From Kosakonia radicincitans DSM 16656 (GTDB taxonomy: Bacteria > Pseudomonadota > Gammaproteobacteria > Enterobacterales > Enterobacteriaceae), in the NCBI RefSeq assembly GCF_000280495.2, contig NZ_CP018016.1, forward strand, positions 2,976,001 through 3,040,000: 64,000 nucleotides of DNA, read 5' to 3'. The position numbers and the translations under genes are program-made. A model generated the notes under the pieces. That model searched no databases. It saw only the letters and a program-made list of their open reading frames with translations, and was not told the origin of the DNA. Positions 46,123 through 54,186 of this stretch are shown in pieces (position 1 is the first letter of the stretch; each line of letters begins with the position of its first letter).

Positions 46123-46700
46123 ACACGACCGGTTGCTGGTTTGACCTAATCTTCCCCTGCTCCTGTGCAATAGTGCCAGGACTGACACAGACCGGCACGA
46201 TGCCGGTCTGCTGCACAGGATCGTTTGCTATATCATTACCCTATACGGAAACCCGGACGGACCGGGTGCGTTCAGTTCTGCGCTTTTTGTATCGCGGAAA
46301 GGTTCTGCTGTGATGAGGGTGAATACCGTGATGTTTTTCGGTGTCGCGTTCTGTGCCGGCATCACAATCAGGCCAGGTGTCCCTGGACAGCCCCAGCGCA
46401 TCATTTTTCCAGGACCGCCATTCTCATCTTTCGGGCTCTGCTCTTCCGCCAGCTTCCGGACAGCGACCTTTTCCTGAACTTTTTTCATTTTGATTGATGA
46501 AAACCCCTACGTCACACGTTTCTTCATTGAATCATACTTTTCCTGGTTCGCCAGCCTTGAAATGCTGTGAATCATGCTACGATTGTGTTTTGCCAGCAGG
46601 ACGCTGGATTTGTATAACATACCGTAATCAAAAAGCTTACCTGTCTGCCAAAGGGAATTACCGGATGTCCACTCAATGTAATGCTGACCGGTGCTGAGCC
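46123..46700. other. Gene-free stretch before the FecR-like gene
   Basis: About 580 bases at the left border of the TonB cluster. It contains a nested inverted repeat at 46161-46220. A minus-strand frame (46228-46488) and a plus-strand frame (46494-46697) exist but lack ribosome-binding sites. Notably no sigma-factor gene lies upstream of the fecR-like gene, where one is usually found. Confidence 0.55.
46161..46220. repeat. Nested inverted repeat
   Basis: Outer arms TCCTGTGCA (46161-46169) and TGCACAGGA (46212-46220) enclose inner arms AGACCGGC and GCCGGTCT around ACGAT. The whole can fold as a two-tier hairpin. No T-run follows; it may be a structured RNA end or a mobile-element relic. Confidence 0.5.
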
Positions 46701-47678
46701 ATGCCAGCATCCGGGTACAACACAGAGCACACGACGGAAATCAATACGCAGGCCGTAACCTGGCTGGTGCGATTGACCTCGGGTGATATCACCAGCGATG
46801 AGCTGGCCGCTTTTGAGCGCTGGCGCCGCGCCGACAGCCGCCATGAAGCCGCGTTGGTCGATGCTCGCAGTCTGTGGGTCAGCATGGGAATGTCGCTGGA
46901 AAACTACTATCAGCCGGATGCTCTAAGCGGTATATCTCCGCATGAGCAGGCACGGCGCCGCTTCTGGCGGTGGCAAATTATGCTGCCCACTGCGGGCCTG
47001 CTGTTATTCTCGGCTATAATGACCCAAAACTGGCTTTCGCGCTGGCAGTACGACCACTACACTTCCAGCGGAGAGCAGCGCATGCTGTCGCTGGATGACG
47101 GCAGCCGCATGTGGCTGGATGCTGACAGCGCGGCGGATGTGCGGGTGAATTCCGGGCAGCGCTTCGTACGCCTGGCTCGCGGTGAAGCCTTTTTTGACGT
47201 GGTACATAACCCGTTGCAGCCGTTTATCGTTGATGCTGGCGTCGGGGAGGTGAAAGTGCTGGGCACCGCCTTTGGCGTGCAGCGCGACGGTGACGGTATG
47301 GTGGTCACAGTGGAGCGTGGCAGAGTAGAACTGAGCCGCAAAGATCATCCTGATATGCAGCTCAATACCAATCAGCAAACAGAACTACACGGCGGGCAGG
47401 ACAGCGTAAAAATTACCACGGTCAATGCCAGGCAGGTTCTCTCCTGGCATCAGGGGAAACTGATATTTGAAGAGCAGCCGCTGGGGACCATTCTCACCAC
47501 CCTAAAGCGCTACGATAAGCGGGTGATTGTGTTTAACAGCGATCGCCTGGCCGCCATTAAGCTTAATACCATTATCGATATCAATCATCTCGACGACTGG
47601 TACGACGGTCTGCAGAAGTCTCTGCCGGTGAATATCAGCCGGGTAGGTCCGGTAGTCTGGCTGCGTGAGCGCAAGTAA
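46701..47678 (+). CDS. FecR-family anti-sigma factor / sigma regulator
   Basis: A 325-residue inner-membrane signalling protein. Residues ~10-55 form the DUF4880-type sigma-binding domain (TWLVRLTSGDITSDELAAFERW), ~92-112 one membrane helix (MLPTAGLLLFSAIM), and the rest a periplasmic FecR domain (SLDDGSRMWLDADSAADV; RGEAFFDVVHNPLQPFIVDAG; VLGTAFGVQRDG). Such proteins hold an ECF sigma factor inactive until the STN domain of a loaded TonB-dependent receptor touches them. The receptor at 54187 has that STN domain, and a FecI-like sigma lies at the right window edge, so the three probably form one signalling chain. The gene stands alone at the left end of the cluster. Confidence 0.88.
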   Translation: MPASGYNTEHTTEINTQAVTWLVRLTSGDITSDELAAFERWRRADSRHEAALVDARSLWVSMGMSLENYYQPDALSGISPHEQARRRFWRWQIMLPTAGLLLFSAIMTQNWLSRWQYDHYTSSGEQRMLSLDDGSRMWLDADSAADVRVNSGQRFVRLARGEAFFDVVHNPLQPFIVDAGVGEVKVLGTAFGVQRDGDGMVVTVERGRVELSRKDHPDMQLNTNQQTELHGGQDSVKITTVNARQVLSWHQGKLIFEEQPLGTILTTLKRYDKRVIVFNSDRLAAIKLNTIIDINHLDDWYDGLQKSLPVNISRVGPVVWLRERK

Positions 47679-47702
47679 GCGCTAAGGTCACAGCCTTAGC
47701 GC
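47679..47702. terminator. Hairpin between the fecR-like gene and the ABC operon
   Basis: GCGCTAAGG and CCTTAGCGC are perfect nine-base arms with a six-base loop, placed between two convergent stops. There is no T-run on either side. Confidence 0.5.
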
Positions 47703-47709
47703 GCCGCTA

Positions 47710-49467
47710 TCAGTCTCGATCCGCCATCGCCAGCTCATTCAGTTGCTCCATGGTCAGCAACTCCCAGCTTCCCCCTTCATGTAGTCGCAGCGCCTTGCGG
47801 TGAAAGCGCATTACGCTTGGCCGGTGCCCGACGCTGATCCACGCCGTTCCTGCTTCTTCCAGCAGTTGATACAGCGCCGCCTCGGTCTGCAAATCGACAG
47901 CGCTGGTAGCCTCATCCAGAAACAGATAACGCGGCTTAATCAATAGCATACGGGCGAAGGCAATTCGCTGCTGCTCGCCCAGCGAGAGCACGCGTGACCA
48001 GTCGGCAACCCGATCCAGCGGCCCGTGGCGGGCCAACAGATCACCGAGGCACACCTTTTCCAGCAGCCCCGCCAGTTCGCCGTCACTGACTGGTGACTGT
48101 GCAGCGGGATAGCATATTTGGCTACGCAGATCGCCTTCAAAGGTATAGGGGCGCTGGGGCAGGAACAGGCAGGCCCCCATCTCCAGCGGCAGCGTCACGC
48201 TACCCTGCCCGTTCTGCCACAGCCCACCGATAGCACGCAGCAGCGAGCTTTTCCCCACGCCGGTACGGCCAACGATAATCAGGCGGCTGTCTTCCGGCAA
48301 CTTCAGGTTGAGGTTTTGCACCAGCGACTGCTCACCGCCGGGCGTTTTCAGGCTAACGTTGCTCAACTCAATGGTTTTACCGGGCTTCATGACCAGGTTA
48401 TTTTTATCGTCGACCTGAGCTTCCTGCAACCTGAGGAAGGTTTCGTGTATTTCCGCCAGCCGCACCACGTTCGGCACGGTCTGGCTGAGTAACGGAATAT
48501 AGGTGGTCAGCACCGACAGGCTGTTGAGGAGCATAGTGGCAGAGGCGGTTGCCTGCGCAATGCTGCCGTAGCTGATATCGCCACGGAAATAGACCGGAAC
48601 GAGGATAATCAGCGGCAGATAATTCCACACCTGGCCAACGCCCTCGTTCATCAACTGCATATAGATGCTGTAGACATTTGCCCGCATCCGTTTGCGGATG
48701 GCGTTCAGCAGTCGGGTAACGATATGCTCCACCTCCACCGCTTCTCCGCGATAAAACGCAATGTTCTCAGCATTATTCCGCACGTGGGTCAGCCCATAGC
48801 GTAAATCAGCTTCGGCCACGGTGACATCGAAGTTTTGCTTGATGGTTGGCCGGTTGATGTAATACATCGCCACCGCCTGGAACAGCGCAAATCCGATAAC
48901 CCCAAAGAACATCGGGGTGGAGATGCTCATCATGATAGTGGTCTGTATGCCCATATCCATCAGCGAACCAATAAACTGGCGGGGGAATGCGCCCACCGTG
49001 CCGCAGAAGGGTTCCACCTCCTGCTGAATACGCTGGTCAGGATTATCGATCTTCTCATCCTGCAATATATAATAATAGGCGTGACGGTAGAGATAGTTGT
49101 CCATAATGTATTCTGTCAACCAGCGCCACCAGTGCATCGCCAGCATCGAATCAATCAGCTGCTGCACCATATCCGCGCCAAAACGCAGCACGCCGAACAC
49201 CGTCAACCAGGTAAACAACTCCCAGTAGAGATCGGTCCGTTTATCCACCAGCGCATTAGTGACATCGGTGGTGAGCTGGGTAAGCTTTGCTCCCGCCAGA
49301 CTGAAGCCGCCCATCATCAGGCAGAGAATGCCCACAGTCAGCCAGGATTTCCAGGCGTCTTTGCGGGTCCAGTATGGTGCGGCCAACTGCCACACGCGGC
49401 GGAAGAACAGGCGATTTAACCGGTGCCGGTTTTGATCGTTTTTTAGTTCCGATAACATCACAGCCAT
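47710..49467 (-). CDS. SbmA/YddA-type peptide ABC transporter, second gene of pair
   Basis: A 585-residue permease-ATPase fusion of the ABC_membrane_2 (SbmA/BacA-like) group. About six helices are followed at residues ~385-580 by the ATPase: Walker A GRTGVGKSS, signature LSLGEQQRIAF, Walker B LFLDEATSAVD and the H-loop ISVGHRP. Diagnostic of the YddA branch is the segment HWWRWLTEYIMDNYLYR then DNPDQRIQQEVEPF. SbmA and BacA import peptides; members with an ATPase include E. coli YddA and mycobacterial Rv1819c. The gene begins 28 bases after the upstream paralogue ends, so the two are co-expressed and probably pair. Confidence 0.88.
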   Translation of the reverse strand: MAVMLSELKNDQNRHRLNRLFFRRVWQLAAPYWTRKDAWKSWLTVGILCLMMGGFSLAGAKLTQLTTDVTNALVDKRTDLYWELFTWLTVFGVLRFGADMVQQLIDSMLAMHWWRWLTEYIMDNYLYRHAYYYILQDEKIDNPDQRIQQEVEPFCGTVGAFPRQFIGSLMDMGIQTTIMMSISTPMFFGVIGFALFQAVAMYYINRPTIKQNFDVTVAEADLRYGLTHVRNNAENIAFYRGEAVEVEHIVTRLLNAIRKRMRANVYSIYMQLMNEGVGQVWNYLPLIILVPVYFRGDISYGSIAQATASATMLLNSLSVLTTYIPLLSQTVPNVVRLAEIHETFLRLQEAQVDDKNNLVMKPGKTIELSNVSLKTPGGEQSLVQNLNLKLPEDSRLIIVGRTGVGKSSLLRAIGGLWQNGQGSVTLPLEMGACLFLPQRPYTFEGDLRSQICYPAAQSPVSDGELAGLLEKVCLGDLLARHGPLDRVADWSRVLSLGEQQRIAFARMLLIKPRYLFLDEATSAVDLQTEAALYQLLEEAGTAWISVGHRPSVMRFHRKALRLHEGGSWELLTMEQLNELAMADRD

Positions 49468-49495
49468 CCGTTATGCCCTTCAAAAAATAAGAGGA

Positions 49496-51283
49496 TCAGA
49501 CCGCCCGGGCCTGAATATGATATGAAGCTGCATCATCCCCCTGCTGTTCCGCTTCACTGTGCTGCGTCAGCCGCCACTCGCCATGGGCCATCAGGTGCAA
49601 CTTTTGCGGATGGAACTGCATCAGCGTTTCGCGATGCCCGACGCTGATGCAGGTGATTTTCGCCTCGCCGAGCGCGAGATAGGCCAGGTGTTCTGTTTCC
49701 ACATCCATCGCGCTGGTGGCTTCATCCAGAAACACATAGCGCGGTTGATGCAGTAAAATACGGGCAAACGCCACCAGTTGCTGTTCGCCCAGCGACAGTA
49801 CTTTCCGCCAGTCTTTAATGCAGTCCAGCCCACCCTGCTTCGCCAGAAAATCCGGCCTGCCAAGGCGGGTAAACGCCTGTTGGATGAGCCGGTCATCCCC
49901 GTTTTCTGTCGGTTTCGGGTACAGCAATTGGGAGCGTAAATCGGTGAGGACCATGTAAGGTTTCTGTGGAATAAACATCATTTGTTGATGTGGCGGCAAC
50001 TGTATCTCACCTTTGCCGCGCTGCCACAATCCGGCAATCGCGCGCAGCAGCGAGCTCTTCCCTACCCCAGTCTGTCCGACAATTAACGTATGCTGGCCTT
50101 CGGCCACACGCAGGGAGAGGTCACGTACCAGCTGCTGCTCGCCGCCGGGTGTGGCAACATCAACATGTTCCAGAGTGACAATCTCCCCTTGACGGCAATG
50201 AATGTGAGTCTCCTCGTGGGTTCTCTGCGGATCGTTTAGCTGATTGAATTTTTCCTGGATCTCGGACAGCCGCACCACGCTCGGCATGGTGCTAGTCATA
50301 GTGGGAATGAAATTAGAGATCACCGACAGGCCAGATAGCACCATGGCCGCCGCCGCCGCAACCTGATCGATAGAACCATAGGCCACCTTGCCGCTGAAGT
50401 AGAGCGGCACAACAAAAAAGATTGGCAGCAGGCTGAAGATCAGGCCCATCACCTGATTCACTACACTCATGCGGATGCCGTAAAAAATCATCGTCATTTT
50501 GACCTTCGCCACATCGTGTAGCCGTTGATGCAGTCCCTTTCTTTCGCTGTTTTCTCCGCGATAGAAAGCGATAGTTTCCGCATTGTCACTCAGGTGCATC
50601 AACCGCGATCGCATGCGCGCCTGAGCCACGGTCAGATCCCAACTCTGCTTAATCGTCGGGTTATACAGCCACATTGACACCAGCGTATTCACCCCGGCAT
50701 AAATCACCACCGCCCAGAACATATTTGGCGATACCTGAACAATAATGTTGGCCTGTACCGCAATGGTCATCAGCGAGCTGAGAATAAACTGCGGTATGCC
50801 AATCACCGTCTGGCACACCGACGGCACCTCCTCCTGCAACCGTTGATCCGGGTTATCGATAAACCCGTCTTTCTCGATTTCGTAGTAGGTGCGGTTGTGC
50901 ATATAGGCGTTCAATAAATGCCGTGTCATCCATTTACGCCAGTCCAGCAAAAGCCATGAACTAAACCAACTGGTCATCTGCACCGCTAGCGTCTGCATCA
51001 GACCGACAAAGGTCATCCAGATCATGATGCGCCAGTAAATGCTCTGTTTCGCCACCAGCGCATTAGTGGAGTCTGCCACCAGATTGGAGATATAGCCGCC
51101 AACCAGGCTGAAGGCTGCAGCGGAGGAGAGCAGCATCGCCATAATTGCCCACGCTTTCCACGCCTCAAGGCGGCACCAGTATGGCGCGCTTAGCGTATAG
51201 AGCCGACGAAAAAACAGCGCGTTCAGTTTGTAGCTGCGGGCAGCAGCGGGTTGTTCATCAACTGACATTGCAAATATCCACAC
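49496..51283 (-). CDS. SbmA/YddA-type peptide ABC transporter, first gene of pair
   Basis: A 595-residue paralogue of the next gene, with the same architecture: N-terminal membrane domain (YWCRLEAWKAWAIMAMLL; LLDWRKWMTRHLLNAYM; DNPDQRLQEEVPSV) and C-terminal ATPase (GQTGVGKSS, LSLGEQQLVAF, VFLDEATSAMD, ISVGHRE). All ATPase motifs are intact, so both subunits can hydrolyse ATP. The start is the GTG at 51283 or the ATG at 51268 (MSVDEQPAAAR); no signal decides clearly. Divergent from the M16-receptor operon across a 133-base control region. Confidence 0.88.
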   Translation of the reverse strand: MWIFAMSVDEQPAAARSYKLNALFFRRLYTLSAPYWCRLEAWKAWAIMAMLLSSAAAFSLVGGYISNLVADSTNALVAKQSIYWRIMIWMTFVGLMQTLAVQMTSWFSSWLLLDWRKWMTRHLLNAYMHNRTYYEIEKDGFIDNPDQRLQEEVPSVCQTVIGIPQFILSSLMTIAVQANIIVQVSPNMFWAVVIYAGVNTLVSMWLYNPTIKQSWDLTVAQARMRSRLMHLSDNAETIAFYRGENSERKGLHQRLHDVAKVKMTMIFYGIRMSVVNQVMGLIFSLLPIFFVVPLYFSGKVAYGSIDQVAAAAAMVLSGLSVISNFIPTMTSTMPSVVRLSEIQEKFNQLNDPQRTHEETHIHCRQGEIVTLEHVDVATPGGEQQLVRDLSLRVAEGQHTLIVGQTGVGKSSLLRAIAGLWQRGKGEIQLPPHQQMMFIPQKPYMVLTDLRSQLLYPKPTENGDDRLIQQAFTRLGRPDFLAKQGGLDCIKDWRKVLSLGEQQLVAFARILLHQPRYVFLDEATSAMDVETEHLAYLALGEAKITCISVGHRETLMQFHPQKLHLMAHGEWRLTQHSEAEQQGDDAASYHIQARAV

Positions 51284-51416
51284 GATTTCCAGATACCCAG
51301 AGAACGAGTAAGGAGCCGTAAATCCACAAACGTGCAGCCAAATTGTGGAAAAGCTTTACCTGACTCGTTCTATCGGCACTGACTTTTTTCGATACATCAC
51401 CTGTTTTGGAGCCTGC
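51284..51416. promoter_or_regulatory. Divergent control region of the ABC pair and the M16-receptor operon
   Basis: A 133-base stretch that must hold promoters for both directions. A GGAAAA element (about 51348) with CGTTCT about 15 bases on is reminiscent of extracytoplasmic-function sigma promoters, but the match is too loose for a call. Confidence 0.3.
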
Positions 51417-54095
51417 ATGAACGACGTAACGACGGCCGTCCCCACTCTGACGGCCACGCTGCCCGAGATCCCCTTTCAGCGCTTTACCCTCGATAACGGC
51501 CTGACTCTGCTGGTGTATGAAGATGCCAATTCACCGACTGTTGCTGTCCACCTGGCCTATGGCGTAGGTGCGAAGGATGAGCCCACCGGCCGATTTGGTT
51601 TTGCTCATCTTATGGAACACCTCATGTTTTCCGGCAGTGCGGCACTGCCGGGCAGCTATATCAGCCACCTGGAACGGGCAGGAGCAGAAGGGCTAAATGG
51701 CGTGACCAGTGCTGATGTCACCCAGTTTTTCCAGTCGGTGCCGCCGGGATCGCTGGATTATGCGCTGTTTGCCGAATCGGATCGGATGGGATACCTGCTT
51801 GGTGGCCTGGTCCCGCAGGCACTGGAGGTACAGCGGGATGTAGTTACCCGTGAAATGGAAGAAAACGAGCTTCAGCCGCTGGGGGCTGTACAAGGACTGA
51901 TCCTGCGGCATCTGTTCCCGGAGAAGCATCCTTATGCCCATAAAGTTGCAGGTGAACGGGCTGATTTACAGCAGGTTAGCTTTGCTGATGTAAAGGAGTG
52001 GTACCAGCGTTATTACCGGCCCAATAATGCGGTAATCACTCTGGCTGGCGCAATTACCCCCGAAGAGGCGCGGGAAAAAGTACAACGCTGGTTTGGCGAC
52101 ATCGCGCCGGGCGAAACACGGGAAACTGTGCAGCGCTGGCTACCTGAGCTCAGGCATGAAAAACGCCTGCACCTGCAGGATCGCATTGACAACCAGCTGC
52201 TACGAATCTGTTGGCCAATCCCACCCTACGGTGAGAATGACACTACGGCGCTGGAACTGTTTGCCGGGGTGCTGGCCGATACTGCCTTGTCGCCGCTGGT
52301 GATCCGACTGATGGTCGATAATCAGTTTGCTACCGCAATATCAGCCTTTGTTGAATCCGGCATGCTGGCGAGCTATTTCAATCTGCGCATCGAACTACAC
52401 CCGGGCGTCAGAGCTGACGATGTGGAGCATCACACCATGGCGGTATTGGAGGAGATGCAAACCACGCCGCTGAACCCCGATCTGCTCCAGCACAGCCAGC
52501 AGTTGCTGCTGGAAAACTCACGGTCTGACTGGGCCGATCCCCTGACGCTTGCCGCAGCTCTGGGGCGACATGAACACTTGCCAAAACGCGCCGAAGGTCT
52601 GCGCCAGCGCGTGGTCCAGGCGCTGAATATGTCTGCCGAAACTGTAGTCGCGGCGGCACAGCGATGGTTAAAGCAGGGGCGGCTGGTCGTGCAAGTCGAT
52701 CCGTTTACCGCCGTGACCGGCAACCATCATCCTGCGCCAGCACGTATAGCTCCGCCAATTATTATCGCGCCGCTAGCTCCTGTGCCTGCGGCACAGCGGC
52801 GAGTACTGTCAAACGGACTAAATATCGTCGTCATTCCTGCAATTCAGCAGGGATTGCTTAGCGCCAGTCTGATCGTCGAAGCCGGATCGCAGTTCGATCC
52901 GCCGGAATACAGTGGCCTGGCACAACTGGTCGCAGGACTGATCGCCAGCAAGGAAAACGACGGTATAACCCTTGAACAATGGCTGTGGTCGCAGGACGCG
53001 GGCATGGTACTTGACGTCGGTGTGAGCAGTATCGCGCTCAGAATGCAGATGCCGGAGCCGAGCGCCGAACTGGTTTTCCATCACCTGTGTGATGTATTGC
53101 GCCGCTCTCCAGCCTCGGCGGAGAGCATTGAAGCACATCGCGATCATTACCTGCAGGTGCTAAACGATCTGGACAGCGCAGCATGGGCCCTGCCTGCCAT
53201 TTGTTTCCCTCCGTCACATCCGTTGCGCCGTCCGGCGTTTACCCAGGGCACCGCCGCCAGCCTGGCACTAATCACGCCCGAGGCGGCGGATGCGTTTTAT
53301 CGGCAACACTATCAGCCACACAACGCCACCCTACTGCTTTGCAGCTCGCTGCCCATTGAGCGGCTGAGCGCGCTGCTGGAACGCAGCCTGGCGCAGTGGC
53401 AACTTGCAACTTCGGCGGCCCCAACACCACCAGCAATTCCCCCTGCCGATACCGCTGGCTCACTGTTGCTGATCGATAACCCCACAGCGGCAGTGACGAC
53501 GTTAATGGCGTGGTTTGTACTGCCGGGCATCGGATCGCCACACGATGCCGCTGTGCAGTTGATCCATCCTTTACTGGTCACCAGCTTTGCTTCGCGCATT
53601 AATTTTTCCCTGCGCGAAGTGGATCGCCTGACCTACAACGTGACGCCGCTCAGCCAGTCACTGCCAGGCAGTCGCCTGCTGGGCTTTGAAATGACCCTGG
53701 CTGCCGAAAATACTCTGGCAGCGGTTAAAGCTATCCGCCGCGAATGCGATGCACTGCTGGGCAATCGACCGCTTACCCGGGAAGAGATACTGGGACTTAT
53801 CCAGATAGAACAGCTACGACTGAGCCGACCAACAGGCAATGATTATGAAGCACTATGCCGACAGGAATCGCTACTGCGTGAGGGACTAGCAGAAAATTAC
53901 CGTCAGCAACTGATGGATTCTCTGACTGCACTCAACGAGGTTCAGATCGATCCTCTGCTACGCCAGGCAATCGCACCAGGATGTGGAAAATGGCTTATCG
54001 AAGGCCCGGTAACCGCCGTAGCTGACAAACTAGCGGACATACTCGCGCTGCCTGCCGGGTATTATCCCCATAATCCCGAGGCGCTTTATAAATAA
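51417..54095 (+). CDS. M16-family zinc peptidase (pitrilysin/PqqL-like), first copy
   Basis: An 892-residue two-lobed M16 peptidase. The inverted zinc motif HxxEH is intact (H64-L-M-E67-H68) and the third ligand is E145 in DVVTREMEEN. The second half repeats the fold without a zinc site, as usual. PqqL and FusC, which digest imported proteins, are of this size but carry signal peptides; here the start at 51417 (MNDVTTAVPTLT, with GGAG upstream) shows none, so a cytoplasmic site is likely. An in-frame GTG at 51345 would add 24 residues with a weakly hydrophobic, cysteine-containing stretch but no proper signal peptide. First gene of an operon with the receptor. Confidence 0.9.
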   Translation: MNDVTTAVPTLTATLPEIPFQRFTLDNGLTLLVYEDANSPTVAVHLAYGVGAKDEPTGRFGFAHLMEHLMFSGSAALPGSYISHLERAGAEGLNGVTSADVTQFFQSVPPGSLDYALFAESDRMGYLLGGLVPQALEVQRDVVTREMEENELQPLGAVQGLILRHLFPEKHPYAHKVAGERADLQQVSFADVKEWYQRYYRPNNAVITLAGAITPEEAREKVQRWFGDIAPGETRETVQRWLPELRHEKRLHLQDRIDNQLLRICWPIPPYGENDTTALELFAGVLADTALSPLVIRLMVDNQFATAISAFVESGMLASYFNLRIELHPGVRADDVEHHTMAVLEEMQTTPLNPDLLQHSQQLLLENSRSDWADPLTLAAALGRHEHLPKRAEGLRQRVVQALNMSAETVVAAAQRWLKQGRLVVQVDPFTAVTGNHHPAPARIAPPIIIAPLAPVPAAQRRVLSNGLNIVVIPAIQQGLLSASLIVEAGSQFDPPEYSGLAQLVAGLIASKENDGITLEQWLWSQDAGMVLDVGVSSIALRMQMPEPSAELVFHHLCDVLRRSPASAESIEAHRDHYLQVLNDLDSAAWALPAICFPPSHPLRRPAFTQGTAASLALITPEAADAFYRQHYQPHNATLLLCSSLPIERLSALLERSLAQWQLATSAAPTPPAIPPADTAGSLLLIDNPTAAVTTLMAWFVLPGIGSPHDAAVQLIHPLLVTSFASRINFSLREVDRLTYNVTPLSQSLPGSRLLGFEMTLAAENTLAAVKAIRRECDALLGNRPLTREEILGLIQIEQLRLSRPTGNDYEALCRQESLLREGLAENYRQQLMDSLTALNEVQIDPLLRQAIAPGCGKWLIEGPVTAVADKLADILALPAGYYPHNPEALYK

Positions 54096-54186
54096 ATTCC
54101 TTCACCACACGTTTTCCGTTGCGATGTTTTCACCGCTAATTCGTTTTCTCTGAGATAACACTAACTCATGACTGGAATCACACTTT

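Noticed and set aside
46228..46488. 86-codon minus-strand frame before the fecR-like gene
   Set aside because: No ribosome-binding site and no recognisable protein pattern; could be a relic but cannot be supported.
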